From positions 309,608 to 373,607 of the forward strand of contig CABFPE010000310.1 in NCBI GenBank assembly GCA_900660155.1: a stretch of 64,000 nt of DNA, given 5' to 3'. Positions within the stretch are counted from its first letter, which is position 1. Every line of letters begins with the position of its first letter. Of this stretch, positions 11,541 to 24,507 are shown in pieces. The position numbers and the translations under genes are program-made. The notes under the pieces are model-generated. The model made no database searches and was not told the DNA's origin. It saw only the letters and a list, made by a program, of their open reading frames with translations. The stretch comes from Hofstenia miamia. Taxonomy: Eukaryota > Xenacoelomorpha > Acoela > Hofsteniidae.

Positions 11541-13862
11541 AAAATAAAACAAAATAATTTGCTGTTCAGAAATGCACAGTTTGTAGTGAGAAGTTATACT
11601 TAGAAAAACAGATGCTTTGTTAAAAGCTGTTGACAAACATTTACAGTAACAGTTTTACAACGTTTAGTGAAGTATTTACAATGTTACTAAATATACCGAC
11701 CAAATGTTATCAATTAAAATAGATCAACTCAGTGTGAGTGAAAACCTTTCATTGCTATTATTAGCCTCATTCTATTTTAAAATTGGTGCACGAATTTTGC
11801 AAAGCTAGAGTGTAATTGCCACTCACCTTCAATAATAAACTTCTTTTGAAGCACTGCCTGTTTATATATAGCTTTTTAGATTTTACAATCTATCTCTGGG
11901 TGTTATATTGAGAGGGTATAAAACAGGCATAATTCATTATTGCAATCAGGGTGGCAATCAAGTCGAATCAACTCACCCTCTCGCAGGTCAGATTGGGGTT
12001 AGATTTAGATCAGGGGTAAAAAAATTCCTGTGAGAAATTTGCATCTAATATTTTCTTAACAGGCTATCCGCGGGTCGAAATTTTTGGGCTCCACTCCCAG
12101 CCCACATCCACAGGGTTTCTTGTCATGTCCACATCCAAAGAAATTTTCACCAACTCAACCTATAATTATTCCCAAAACAAAAATATAAAGAAAACACTTT
12201 ACTTCTCTCGTGTAAATAAGATTTTGGTTCTAATTATTGCAATAGTGATGTGAATTTTTTATTATAAAAATTTCAGTTAAAACATTAAAATCAGTTTGTT
12301 GTAGTAGAGAAGCATACATAATTTTGATTTTCATGATGCTAAATTTGATGTTTTTGTTTAGGAAACTGATTATAATTATAATTATGCATATTTTAGGGTG
12401 AAACTCACAATACAAAATAAAACACTGAAAAAATGAATATTGTCATCTGTGTTGGTTCTTTGGTAGGCTTGCGGAGTTTCTTGAAATAATCCCGTTCAGC
12501 AGTTGCTAATTGTTAAATACCTTGGATATTCTTTTTCAACACTTCCTATTCTAAGGTAGCTTCTAAGATACATTCATTACAATCGGTGTTTTTCGTACTG
12601 GAATTATGAATGTGGGTCGGTTTGACCAACTTTTCCTAATTAATGATGCATATTCCATTAGACAGGTCCTGTTTTAACCTTCCTAAATTTTGATAATCCT
12701 ATTGAATTTTATATTTGAAAATTTTTGTTTGTTTAAATGGAACTTTATGATAAAGAATGTTTTTTCAATTTGATTCTTAAGAATTCCAGTGTTAGGATGA
12801 GTCAAACTCTCTGTGTGACCGTATTCAAGTACCATCTCGAGGATCATGAGGCTTTGAGAGGTTGCTTACCTCGTCAAATTTTATATAAAAGAGCCTTTAT
12901 TATTGGGCGAGCCAAAGTCAGAAGTCATTTTTTTAGAAATGTAAATATTCGTGTAAAAAGGCCTTTCTAGAACTTAAAACAAATTTGTGCATGACACCTG
13001 ATGAATATTGTTAGCTCAATAAAGACAATTTGATCTTAGAGTCAATTTTGTGAAAAAATTCGGATAATCATAAACAATTTGGTATACAAGACAAACTTTT
13101 AGTGAAAATCACTTCAGGAAAATTTTCTAATTCAGGAAAACTTTCCCAAAATGTTCCAACATATTTTTTGTACATACAGCAATTGTTGTTTAATTCCATT
13201 TAGGATACCTTCTCTTGTGTAGTACCCTTTTAGATTCACCTTCAAATAATACTACATTGAATCATGAAAAAAAATTAAGTTAGTTAAAAACAATGGCGTT
13301 TTGTGCCCAGGAGCAAAAAATTTGCTGAAGACATACCAAAGAAATTGGGTATCACGCACAATTTGCTGACTTGGAAGCAGCAGATTCAACTTGCTGTTGG
13401 ATATTTTATGATTACTAAATCGATGGATTCAATAAGACACCAGCCTAACTCCAGTAAAATAATCTTTCTTGAAAGAATTATATCAACTTCTGAACAATTA
13501 ACTCCAAATAAATGTCTTATTGCAGCAAACATCTTCTTCTGGCAATGTTGTCTTGCGCTCTTTTAATAAACTTGGGAAAGCTGGTAGCAAAAGTCCGTCA
13601 CTTCAGTGATACTAACATCAAGAAATATGGAATGTGCATTGTTAATGCTTCTTAATAATATTAGCTCTCAACATTTTTAGGGCAATTTTGATAAAATTTA
13701 AAGCCAGATTGAGGTCCATTTTCAAGTCAATTTTCATATTTTAACGTCAATGTGATAGAACTAAAATCAGGGAAATTTGTCAATTTCTGGTCCGCGTTAG
13801 TAATTATGCATAATATATTTTGCAGTGTATTTATTATTTTCTTTTATTTTTGGTGATACTTA
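11541..13862. other. Non-coding stretch with a hAT-like GC-rich patch
   Basis: CAGGGTGGCAATCAAG at 11947 and the C-rich patch at 12060-12160 (repeated CCCA, CCACATCCA) look like hAT ends and subterminal repeats, but no matching opposite end or target duplication was found. Short frames at 12737-12970 and 13303-13566 have no domain I know and no splice context. They are left unassigned. Confidence 0.4.
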
Positions 13863-16800
13863 AATTTGATCGTAGATTTTAGAAATTTAACAATAAATGT
13901 GTTTTCACCAAAAAGATGGAAAACGAATGATGATTATTGACATTTTATTTTCATAATAATATATGAACCGGATACTAAGAAAGTTAATTTCGTATTTTAA
14001 AAGTGTTTAACGCTTTTTGCTATTCGATACTAAAGTGCACTCTAATTTGTTATAAAACAGTATTCTTTCTATTTCTTTGTAGTTTTTATTTTTGGTTTTT
14101 GCAATTCATGTATTTCTTATTAATCATACTCTTTTATCATCATTTAGAATGATTTTTTTAGTATTTAGGAATAAACCCAAAGCTGATGTCATTAAAACTT
14201 ATCCCACCCGTTTGCAACCCCAATAATATATTTGCGTGGGAGAACCACCAAGCAATAATGCGTGATTTTTTTGCGGCTTGATTTCCTTCTATTTCCCTGC
14301 CATTGTTTTTATAATTTAGTGTTGAATAAGGCTTTGCTAAATATTTAGAATCGGTCTGATGTTGGATAATGAATATATTTTTATTCTTACGCGCAAATTC
14401 CTTGAATTATCAATCCAAACACATAAAATTAAGTAGTTTTGGAAAATGGTTTTGTCCAGGTGACTCATTGCGCTTATGAGTATAATCGAGTTGACAATTT
14501 CCTTGTGCGCGGCCTTGTTAAGGAGGCGTCATTTTTTCAATTGGGAGTTTAATTATTGGAATGGGTGATTTGAGTTCAATTTGCCAACCTCAAGTAAGTG
14601 TTGACAATTTTGCAGTCTCTAATTAGAGGAATTTAAACGCGTATTTCATTTTTTAATAATGAAATAGAAACAATGCTGACATTGGGAGTGTCATATTTTC
14701 AGTCGTCGACAAAGGTGTTTGCACCGACTTTTAAATCAAGCATATAAAACAAATATTTTTACTTTTTTCAGGCAATATATCTTTACAACCCTGTAGAGCA
14801 GATGTTTCAAATTTTAACCAGGTAATCATATTTAATATACCTGTCTTTTGCTGTAATTACAGACCCATTGGTCTGGTAGTTGTTGATTCAAAATTACAGT
14901 TACTATCAGAAATATTGCAATTGAACTTGGAGTTGAGAAAAAATCATGATTTAATTTATGCGATATTTTCAATAATTCAAAGCCATCATTGGCATATATT
15001 TTACGGAAAATCAAAGAAGGCCATGATTCGTGTTTGGATTCGTAAATATCATATTGGTACAGTGCAAGAGCAACATAGAAATTTCTGATGGGGTACTTAA
15101 GTTGCCTAAAAAATAACATTTTCATTTGAATTATTTTATCGTGGAATAATTTGCTAGGGTTTTTCAATATCTATTATTAACAGATATTTTTGCAATAGAA
15201 GAATTTGATCGTAGATTTTAGAAACTTAACAATAAATGTGTTTTCACCAAAAAGATGGAAAACGAATGATGATTATTGACATTTTATTTTCATAATAATA
15301 TATGAACCGGATACTAAGAAAGTTAATTTCGTATTTTAAAAGTGTTTAACGCTTTTTGCTATTCGATACTAAAGTGCACTCTAATTTGTTATAAAACAGT
15401 ATTCTTTCTATTTCTTTGTAGTTTTTATTTTTGGTTTTTGCAATTCATGTATTTCTTATTAATCATACTCTTTTATCATCATTTAGAATGATTTTTTTAG
15501 TATTTAGGAATAAACCCAAAGCTGATGTCATTAAAACTTATCCCACCCGTTGCAACGCCAATAATATTTTTGCGTGGGAGAGCCACCAAGCAATAATGCG
15601 TGATTTTTTTGCGGCCCGCTTGTTTAATCATTCTGCTTGAATTCGAAATAAAAAGTGGATTCTCAGAGCACTAATATTATGAATATTATCACTGTTCTGG
15701 ATTAAAAGGGCGATGGAACTCAATCCGTTAACGGAAAATACTTTTGTTATTTTTCAGGAAGAATGGAGTTCATTTTATATGAACCGGAATTTTTTGATAA
15801 ATTAGCTCAGGCATTTTTTTACATTATTTAATTGTTTTTTAATAAATTTTTAAAATCTTATAACTCTTAAATTACCAAAGGTATCTCCTTTTCAGTACCA
15901 CTACCGATTTTCTATTAAGAACCATTTATTATTCGCCTGTATTTCTTAAATATTTAGAATCGGTCTGATGTTGGATAATGAATATATTTTTATTCGTACG
16001 CGCAAATTCCTTGAATTATCAATCCAAACACATAAAATTAAGTAGTTTTGGAAAATGGTTTTGTCCAGGTGACTCATTGCGCTTATGAGTATAATCGAGT
16101 TGACAATTTCCTTGTGCGCGGCCTTGTTAAGGAGGCGTCATTTTTTCAATTGGGAGTTTAATTATTGGAATGGGTGATTTGAGTTCAATTTGCCAACCTC
16201 AAGTAAGTGTTGACAATTTTGCAGTCTCTAATTAGAGGAATTTAAACGCGTATTTCATTTTTTAATAATGAAATAGAAACAATGCTGACATTGGGAGTGT
16301 CATATTTTCAGTCGTCGACAAAGGTGTTTGCACCGACTTTTAAATCAAGCATATAAAACAAATATTTTTACTTTTTTCAGGCAATATATCTTTACAACCC
16401 TGTAGAGCAGATGTTTCAAATTTTAACCAGGTAATCATATTTAATATACCTGTCTTTTGCTGTAATTACAGACCCATTGGTCTGGTAGTTGTTGATTCAA
16501 AATTACAGTTACTATCAGAAATATTGCAATTGAACTTGGAGTTGAGAAAAAATCATGATTTAATGTATGCGATATTTTCAATAATTCAAAGCCATCATTG
16601 GCATATATTTTACGGAAAATCAAAGAAGGCCATTATTCGTGTTTGGATTCGTAAATATCATATTGGTACAGTGCAAGAGCAACATAGAAATTTCTGATGG
16701 GGTACTTAAGTTACCTAAAAAATAACATTTTCATTTGAATTATTTCATCGTGGAATAATTTGCTAGGGTTTTTCAATATCTATTATTAACAGATATTTTT

Positions 16801-17162
16801 GCAATAGAAGTAAACTACGTTATATTTTGGATTCTAATTGCTTGTTTAAACATTCTGCTTGAATTCGAAATAAAAAGTGGATTCTCAGAGCACTCATATT
16901 ATGAATATTATCACTGTTCTGGATTAAAAGGCGATGGAACTCAATCCGTTAACGGAAAATACTTTTGTTATTTTTCAGGAAGAATGGAGTTCATTTTATA
17001 TGAACCGGAATTTTTTGATAAATTAGCTCAGGCATTTTTTTACATTATTTAATTTTTAATAAATTTTTAAAATCTTATAACTCTTAAATTACCAAAGGTA
17101 TCTCCTTTTCAGTACCACTACCGATTTTCTATTAAGAACCATTTATTATTCGCCTGTATTTC
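13863..17162. repeat. Mosaic local duplication: blocks A-B-A-C-B-C
   Basis: Three unrelated blocks each occur twice. A is at 13863-14277 and 15202-15615 (shift 1339). B is at 14338-15201 and 15947-16810 (shift 1609, 864 bp each, no length change, few substitutions). C is at 15618-15945 and 16840-17162 (shift 1222). B1 joins A2 with no spacer and C1 joins B2 with one base between. The order means a simple tandem duplication was followed by deletions or further exchange, for example an A-C-B unit that lost C in its first copy. The high identity indicates a recent event, or assembled haplotypes. The 3' end of B is related to an inverted copy near 40.0-40.1 kb, so at least part of it is an interspersed repeat. 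Confidence 0.9.
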
Positions 17163-19517
17163 AAGCACAGGACAAATTTTTATCAGAAATTTTCATGTGA
17201 AATAGAATCACACTAACATAATTGTGTCAAAATCCCGGGATCCCAAATTCTCTGGTAGTTTTTGAGAAAATTGCTGTAAAACGTATATTAACTTTAAGGA
17301 TAGGCAGTTTGAGGTTTAATAATTTTTTTTGAAAAAAATATAATGAATTTAGACAAGCTCATAGAAGACTTATTATGTTATTATGTAGTTTTTTGAAATA
17401 TTTAAAAATTGAAAGACTTTTTTGCAGTGTAAATAGTTAGGTGGCTTTTGTTAATTCCCATTGAAGGGTTAATAGACTTGAAGGAAAAGTTTTCAAAATG
17501 TGGACAAAACTGAAGTTAGTAAAATGAATTTGAAGTTGCTTAAAATTGAAGCAGGAATACTTTCAAAGAAAGAATTTATGGTGTGTTTACACTAGAAATG
17601 CAAATAACACTTATTTTAACTACCGTTATTGAAATTTTTACTTTCCGTTTACGCAAAGTATCGCTTAATATTTACTAACCAATGAAGCGTATTTTAGTTT
17701 TAATGCTTCTCTTACCCAAAATAATTCTTTAACTTTATCTTGCCCGGCCTGCTGCTCTGACATTATAATGGATGCTGCCGTCAAGAAATGGATCCTAGTA
17801 CTAAAAACTAAAGTGTTTTAAAAATGTACGTTCCCATAACAAAATGGCGCTTAAATTTGGCAGGGTCATAGCTAACATATAGCCAAGTACAAAATTCTCC
17901 ATTTTATAAGCAATTAATATGTGATATATAAATAAAGTTTTACAGAAAAACTTACAGCATCTCATTACGAAATTTAGAAAATATTGGTTTTGTGGAATAA
18001 AATGAAAGAATTATCATAAAATAACTACCACTTCTAATGATTTAACTATTTGTTTCATTAGTATATTTTTTGGGAATGTATAAAATTAGGGTAATGCACC
18101 ATGTATTTTTAAGAATATATTTAAACCCTTGGTTTATTGAAAGTATATTAAGTTAGTTTTTATCTAAAAATTGAATTATTGATTAAGAAATTCCAAGTTA
18201 TTTATTATATTTTATATGATATTCTTATGTTAAGCAAATAGAGGGTTTATGATTTTGGTGGCTTATAGAAACGAATTATTTGGCTTTTATAAAGTTACTA
18301 GAAAAATTTTACCAAAATGTTTTTAAAAAACTGAATTTCTTAAAAATAGTGCTATTAGTAAAAAAGAAAGTACAAAAAGACACATGAATATACAAGAAAA
18401 TTCATGATTATCTGGTCCACGAAATGTCAAATGTGACGTTTGATTGGTGATATCTGGTTCGAGATTAAAATGATCAGGGAATAGTTATATTATGAGATAA
18501 TTAAATCGGATGTCGATTTTGATTATTTGTGCAAAGAGAAAATAGTTGATGAATTTATTTGGAAACTTTTCCATATGGTAAATAGTTTTCATAAGAATAG
18601 GAATATTGCCATTAGTTATTCGAAGGATGGAAGTTTAGTGACAGGTCGGGCAACCAAAGAAAAGCGATCCGTATTAACTCCGCCTAATTGACTTAATTTA
18701 TGAATTATCAGGCATTTCATAATTTGTCATTCGCAGAATCGATCGGCTTCTGTGTTTTTGATGTCAAAGCATTGACAAATGGCGCGTTCTGCTCACAAGT
18801 TCTTCTCCATTGATCATTTGGCCGTTACTCTCTTGTAGGCCTTTTGGCCTATGCTTACTTTTCATGATTTTTTAAAGTAGTCTTCTGCCAGTAAGGAAAA
18901 TTTAAACTCGAGTCTAGTCGCAAACCAACAGAGGCGTCAGAACAATATATCAGGAGAATATATATTTATCTAAAAATATCAATTTACATATATTTCTTAA
19001 AGAAACTTCCAACCAGAACAAGCCTTATACATTGGCAGTACATACTACAGACATTTCTTAAGGGGTCTGTTTTTATTCAAAATTAAGTATTTTTTCACAA
19101 CATCCCCCTCTGAAATCTGACCGCTGGCATACAAACTTCATCCCCATTCACGTCACTGAAATCTAAGCTTGTGAGCTTAACTTTGCAAATTTTGCATTAA
19201 GCAAAGAAGTGGATAATCTTCATTAAGTGTTGCCTTCAACCACAATAGACATTTCAAGCTGGACATAAATTATAATTAATTTTCCGAATACAATACAAAT
19301 ATGATACAGAAATATTAATAGTGGAGGACTCCCATGTGCATAATTTAAGTTAGACTTAAGTCATGACTTATGCAACATTTATTCAAATTGGAAGTGTTTT
19401 GATTTTATGTGATGTTTTGTCTGTTTTTGAAGGAATTGGAATCAACCCATGAGTTCGTTTCTTCCTATAATTTGCTGAAGCTAAAAACATTTTTTATTTA
19501 ATTGCAAAAATTACTCA
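17163..19517. other. Non-coding stretch
   Basis: No gene or delimited element was found apart from the regulatory-looking block at 18640-18870. Confidence 0.5.
18640..18870. promoter_or_regulatory. Possible enhancer-like non-coding block
   Basis: A complex, GC-richer island containing CCTAATTGACTTAATTTATG (homeodomain-like), ATTGATCATTTG, GATGTCAAAG, CATTGACAAATGG and a paired AGGCCTTTTGGCCT. No open frame spans it and it matches no repeat elsewhere in the window. It is only a candidate, based on motif density. Confidence 0.22.
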
Positions 19518-19525
19518 ATGTATTC

Positions 19526-20170
19526 CAGGGCTGTAAATGGAGCAAGATATTTTTGCCCAAACAAAAATTCAAGATATGAATTTTGACACTGCCCAAGTTT
19601 TTTTCGCTTTAAATGCCTTTGACCCAACCTAAAGTTATGTCAAAATATTACCCAAATATGATCCAACTACAATTTGAATACTTCTACAGCTTTTCGATTC
19701 ATAACCAATATATATAAACACGATTCAAAAGAAGTGCATATAAAATCTAGTAAAGACTAAATTTTGATAACTAGTACTAAAACGTATATGTATTTACTGA
19801 AATTTTAGAAGTTAACACAAACAATAAATGACTTTCCTGGAAATGTACATGCTTAATGACTTTCAATGACTCAATGATAACCAGAGGTCAACCCAACCAG
19901 AGGCGCGTTTAGGATTTTTAAAACGAGGGGGTGACACCCATTTTTGCAGAAAAAGAATTGTAAAAAGTTTTTTAACAAAATAAGCTTACACAAAATGAAA
20001 TCGTATATTTTTAGCAGCAAATCGATTGGTAATATCTTGAATTAAAGTGAACTGTTTTTAATTTTGAGGAAAAGAACATTTTCCCTAAGTGTTCGCATCT
20101 GGCCCCAAAGAGGGAATGGTCGACCCCCTGCCCCCTAAACGCGCCACTAGACCCATCCTATTTACAGCTG
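19526..20170. mobile_element. hAT-like remnant interrupted by a family B MITE
   Basis: The left end CAGGGCTGTAAATGGA pairs with the right end, which reads CAGCTGTAAATAGGA on the minus strand. GCCCAA/GACCCAACC-type subterminal repeats lie near both ends. Remove the nested 252-bp element and the remnant is about 390 bp, non-coding. No clear 8-bp target duplication was found (atgtattc against ttatatat), so the outer boundary is less certain than for other copies. Confidence 0.55.
19898..20149. mobile_element. hAT-type MITE, family B copy 2, nested
   Basis: Ends CAGAGGCGCGTTTAGG and CCTAAACGCGCCACTA give a near-perfect terminal inverted repeat. It is the same family as 9296-9555 but inverted. 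Flanks aacccaac and gacccatc agree at 6 of 8; shifting one base right gives acccaacc and acccatcc, 7 of 8. It is non-coding and inserted in the remnant at 19526-20170. Confidence 0.75.
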
Positions 20171-20320
20171 TTATATATTTCCCAAGTTGTTTAATAACTT
20201 CAAATCATTCAATTCCCGTAAGATATAAATGACTATACTAAAATAAAGCGAGCTGTGGCACAAGCATATGGTTAGGTAGTTATAGAAAACCTATTTAATC
20301 AAATAGTTAAGAAACAAATA

Positions 20321-21040
20321 ATGCAATTCATATTGAAGTTAAATGTATATTGAAAGAGATGATGGATTCTAATTGAGCTGTGTCTCAATAATTTACAAAT
20401 CATTTATTAAATTGAATATATTTTAAGTAGAGGTTATTCTTTCAATTTTTATAATAAACGCATTTGTTCAGTCAAACCTATTTTAAGACTAAATTCTGAG
20501 TGGTTCTAAATAGCTTCTTACTTATTTCCAATTTAAATGCAAATGAATCAACTCAGGTGCTTCATATTTACATTTTTGTGAGATATCCTTCTCTCATATT
20601 ATGAGCACATTTTAATAATAGGAATATGGATGTCCTTGGATGACATTCACCTTTGACTTATGATTTGTGATTACAACTCAGTGACGCTTTCATTTTTTTG
20701 ATAAAATACGACTGTAGACTAGAATTTTGCATGACCAGAAATTTATTCGTCCGTGTCCCATTTGATTTGATTTCAGTATCATTTTTTGGTCCAATGATCC
20801 CATGTGGTCCCATAATGCAATTCATATTGAAGTTAAATGTATATTGAATACGACTGTAGACTAGAATTTTGCATGACCAGAAATTTATTCGTCCGTGTCC
20901 CATTTGATTTGATTTCAGTATCATTTTTTGGTCCAATGATCCCATGTGGTCCTACAGCATAACTTCTAATTCTGTCATAATTTGAAATACTGAATTGTTA
21001 TTAATTCTTAATAGCTTCTTACTTATTTCCAATTTAAATG
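20321..21040. repeat. Degenerate 0.5-kb tandem duplication
   Basis: ATGCAATTCATATTGAAG recurs at 20321 and 20815, and TAGCTTCTTACTTATTTCC at 20511 and 21012, so about 0.5 kb was duplicated and has since diverged. The second copy contains a further tandem duplication, listed separately. Confidence 0.75.
20707..20952. repeat. 142-bp tandem duplication
   Basis: 20707-20810 and 20849-20952 (104 bp each) are identical by eye, separated by a copy of the ATGCAATTCATATTGAAG segment. The repetitive minus-strand frame across 20658-20945 is simply this duplication translated. Confidence 0.93.
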
Positions 21041-21059
21041 CTCATCACACGACTTAGAT

Positions 21060-21960
21060 ACTTCCTATTTTGATATTTGTCATATACCCTTAAACAGAAT
21101 GCCTCCGTTGAAACTTAGAGTTATACTATGTTTAACGAATCTATGCCACTTGTTTATGCATGTGTGATATTATCTCACTTCGTATAGTCAAATTATTTTT
21201 ATCTAATTTTTCATTATAATAATTATTTACTACAATAGTGAAGATGATTTTTTTATTGTCAGTGCCATTCTTTCGATAGGTATCTTTATAATTATAAAGA
21301 ATTGTTTTGTTAGTAATGAATATCCTATATTGTGGTAATAATTTGTATTTTTAAATTATTAAAATTGTTTATTTTTTAGTCTTAAAGGCTTGTTTATAGG
21401 TCCTTTATTTCTGTTCATTCGCGCACTACTGGTATATTTGGTACAGAACTGATTTCGGAAATCCTCCGATGCAGCTTACATCCATTGAAAGTTAAACGAA
21501 TATTTGCTTTAAGTCTATGCATGTGGTTTATTCACTCACGATGATTAGTCAATTCGTATACATCTAATTATTCTTTTTTAAATTTCCAATACAATAGTGA
21601 AGATGATTTTTTTATTGTCAGTGCCATTCTTTCGATAGGTATCTTTATAATTATAAAGAATTGTTTTGTTAGTAATGAATATAATATACAGTTTTAATAT
21701 TTCATATTTTAAACTTTTGTTGCCTGTTTATTTCTTACAGTCGAATGCTCGTATATAACAACTTTAGTTGAGGTCAGTGGCTCACTCAGCGTAATTTTAA
21801 TGCGGCACTGATTTAGAATATGTACAAATTCCGTGAACATACTTTGAAATTTATTAGGAAATTTCCTTTAATCCGATGAATATGGTTTGTCAAAGCAGAT
21901 GATTAAAAAATTCGAAGACATCTGTTTAATATATTATAAGTTTGCCATAGCTAACATATT
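21060..21960. repeat. Degenerate array of about 360-bp units with an identical 93-bp core
   Basis: Two units carry the same 93-bp core (21231-21323 and 21590-21682, shift 359), identical by eye. The sequences around the cores are only loosely alike (shared TATGCATGTG and ATCTAATT words). A third, coreless unit may follow at 21850-21950. The core contains an 18-bp perfect palindrome, TCTTTATAATTATAAAGA. It could be a repeat inserted or converted twice, or a small functional element; the sequence does not decide. Confidence 0.7.
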
Positions 21961-24467
21961 TAAGCGTTTTGTAATTTGTTGGTAGTCATGGAATTCTATA
22001 ACACTGATATTTATGAACTGCACTTTCTTCTCTAACAAATAAAGACTCCACGTGCTCTAAATCACAGGGAACTTCGATCGATGACTAATCATGTTTACTT
22101 TAATTTCTCATTCAGCCTGCATTGGTCAATTACAAAAGTGCAGTTGGCATCCTGTTATCGACATGGAAATCCATGGAAAGTTTAAGGATGTTGATTTCTA
22201 TTATGATGTTGTATTCATTTTCGTTGATTTCTTTGAGAGTTTGCAGAACTAGCCTTCATCGTCAGAACTGTCTTCTCAATTCGGTTAATATGAAGGCTTT
22301 GAGCAGACCTATTTCTTTCAAACTTTATTCCCAATCCTAGTTGAATAAGTGCAGATTTGAAAAGAGCCAAGGAGAAACAGACATTAGATTCCCCAAAACA
22401 ACTAGCTGTAAGTAGTTGATAGGGAAGCTTAGTTAGATTGGTTTCAATTTTTTTAATTAACCATATAAATAGTTTTAATCTGAAGCTAATAATTTTCTTT
22501 AAATTAACAAAGTGAATATTTCAAAGCGCTCTACGGTTAGTTGGCAAGCGATTGGCAGGTACTTAGCGTGCACTTAGCAAGTCTAGCAAAAGTGTTGCAA
22601 ACTTAACACTTTTGAAGGCAGTGTGTTTTGCAACAATTACTCACACGTGTTTGTTGTGTTTTATTGAAAGGTTGCTATAATTGGCAATTATTTAGAACCA
22701 ATAAAAAAGCGTTGAAATTGTTTTATAAATTTTATAAATTAAAACTTGGATTTTTGAAAAATGTTCTTCAGTTTTAATTTTTTAAGAATGCATATTTTTG
22801 TCAGCTCCAACGCATACATAATGTTTAACCCATAAAACAGTGTTTGAGATCCTGTGTACGTTGCTGCTCTGTCAGTGATATCGCTTACTGCAAAATATAT
22901 TTCTTGCCCGAGAAAGTAGACATTTGGTATGTTGGGGCCTTCATCGCCCATGTACGGACTGAACATACGCGACATATATTCTACGGGTTCCCGTTAACCA
23001 TTGACAATTGATTCTGTGAGTTATTGAAAACCGAGTGATTCCACGAAGAGTCATATCTGAAATTTTAATAGGAGTCGTCTTTGTTTAATGAAATGTAAAA
23101 ACATAATGCATAAGAGCACTAGGCTTATAGTAAAGCAATTCTATTGTTAAGGGCCATCATTTAAATAACGAATGATTTATTTTTAGCCTTTCCCGATGTA
23201 TACGGTTTATTAATGTGATGCAACTACTCTTATAACATTTGAGATAAACGACTGGTGGATTTTTGACAGAGATGATATATTCGTTGTAAACGTGTTGCGA
23301 AATAGTAATAAATGTTTCAGTTCATTCCATGTTAATTTTCGTCCAAAATCGAGAGAGTTATCAATATATTCACATAATTAGTGACTGTAAATAATGGCCA
23401 TCTGTAAGATTGAAATTTCATTGTTTGCAGATTGAGTTCCAAATGCCCTCTAAGATAAACAAACTAGTTTTAATAATAGTTGACCTATAAATTTGCTGTT
23501 GAATTAAATAGCCTCTTTTATTCTATGTTGGGCTCTTTGTGTATGACGTATATGTCTGTTATATGGTTATTCTTTAGGTGTCACTGCATTGAAGATATGC
23601 TATGAAAACTTTACATTAGAAAAGGATCAACTGAATTTACGTTTTAGGGGATTAACGTAGGGATTGGGATCGACACTGTTCGTTAGCAAAGTCGACTAAA
23701 TATGACACGTTCATTGCATTAGCAAAATTTAATATTTTAATATACTGTTAAAAGCATTATTACATTACTAGCAAATTTTTGTTGTACAAACACAAATGAG
23801 TAAGCTTACATATATACAAAACTGTCACATTATAGGCTGTTGGACGACCAAAATCCGTCATGACAAAAAGATGTCTCTTCGACTCGCCCGAAATTCAGTA
23901 ATGATAATCTACTAAAAACAGGAGACAGAACGCATTTTGAGGCATTGCAACACATACTATAGTCTTCGAAATGTCTAACAGATCGGAGCATTTGGGACAA
24001 TTTTTATCACCACTAATCAGTAGGATTCCAAGTCCATTGCATAACAGTAACTAGTTTGAGATCATAAGAGTGAGTAATTTTGTTGCCAAAGTTTTACGTT
24101 TTGCTCAGGTATTTAACTATGCCACTAAGCATGCTAATGTGTTACCAATATCTTAACACTTGAACCACCATCAATTCTGGATTTAAGTTCCAAAGAAAGC
24201 ACTTTAATCTTTCCGATTTAGAACAAATGATGATTGTTCTAAATTGCAATTCACTTCAATGGTGAAGTACCATCTCCATCAATGCATTTCTATTTTCACT
24301 TATTAGGCCTAGGACATTTTTCAGAGTTATTGACCGGCAACATGATTTTTTATTTTTACAGTGTAATGAATTGGATTTCATGAGTAGATATTAGTTAGAA
24401 AGAATAAACCTTAGTATGGTTACTAATTGAATATACTTGGCCTGTTAGAAAAGGGAATTAATCGACA
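21961..24467. other. Non-coding stretch
   Basis: No gene, transposon end or tandem repeat was identified. The short frames at 22122-22340 and 22739-22975 show no domain. Confidence 0.5.
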
Positions 24468-24474
24468 ATATATA

Positions 24475-24507
<33 letters not shown>
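24468..24507. repeat. (TA)n microsatellite
   Basis: TA run with one interrupting TC. Confidence 0.95.

Noticed and set aside
11946..12243. hAT element with attgcaat duplication
   Set aside because: The left terminus is hAT-like, but the sequence before the second attgcaat has no matching inverted terminus, so the shared word is probably chance.
14832..15167. 111-codon minus frame in block B sharing LPDQWVCNY with a plus frame near 40.0 kb
   Set aside because: The similarity is at DNA level over non-coding flanks too, and explains the shared residues as a repeat rather than a conserved protein.
15431..15640. 69-codon frame in block A2 with a protein-like centre
   Set aside because: The frame is broken in the near-identical A1 copy by an indel, so it is probably not maintained.
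15765..15835. Splice-acceptor-like TTATTTTTCAG followed by MEFILYEPEFFDKLAQ in block C
   Set aside because: Only 23 codons before a stop and no other supporting exon; retained only as part of the duplicated block.
20658..20945. Internally repetitive 95-codon protein
   Set aside because: Produced by the 142-bp tandem duplication; no codon-level conservation beyond DNA identity.
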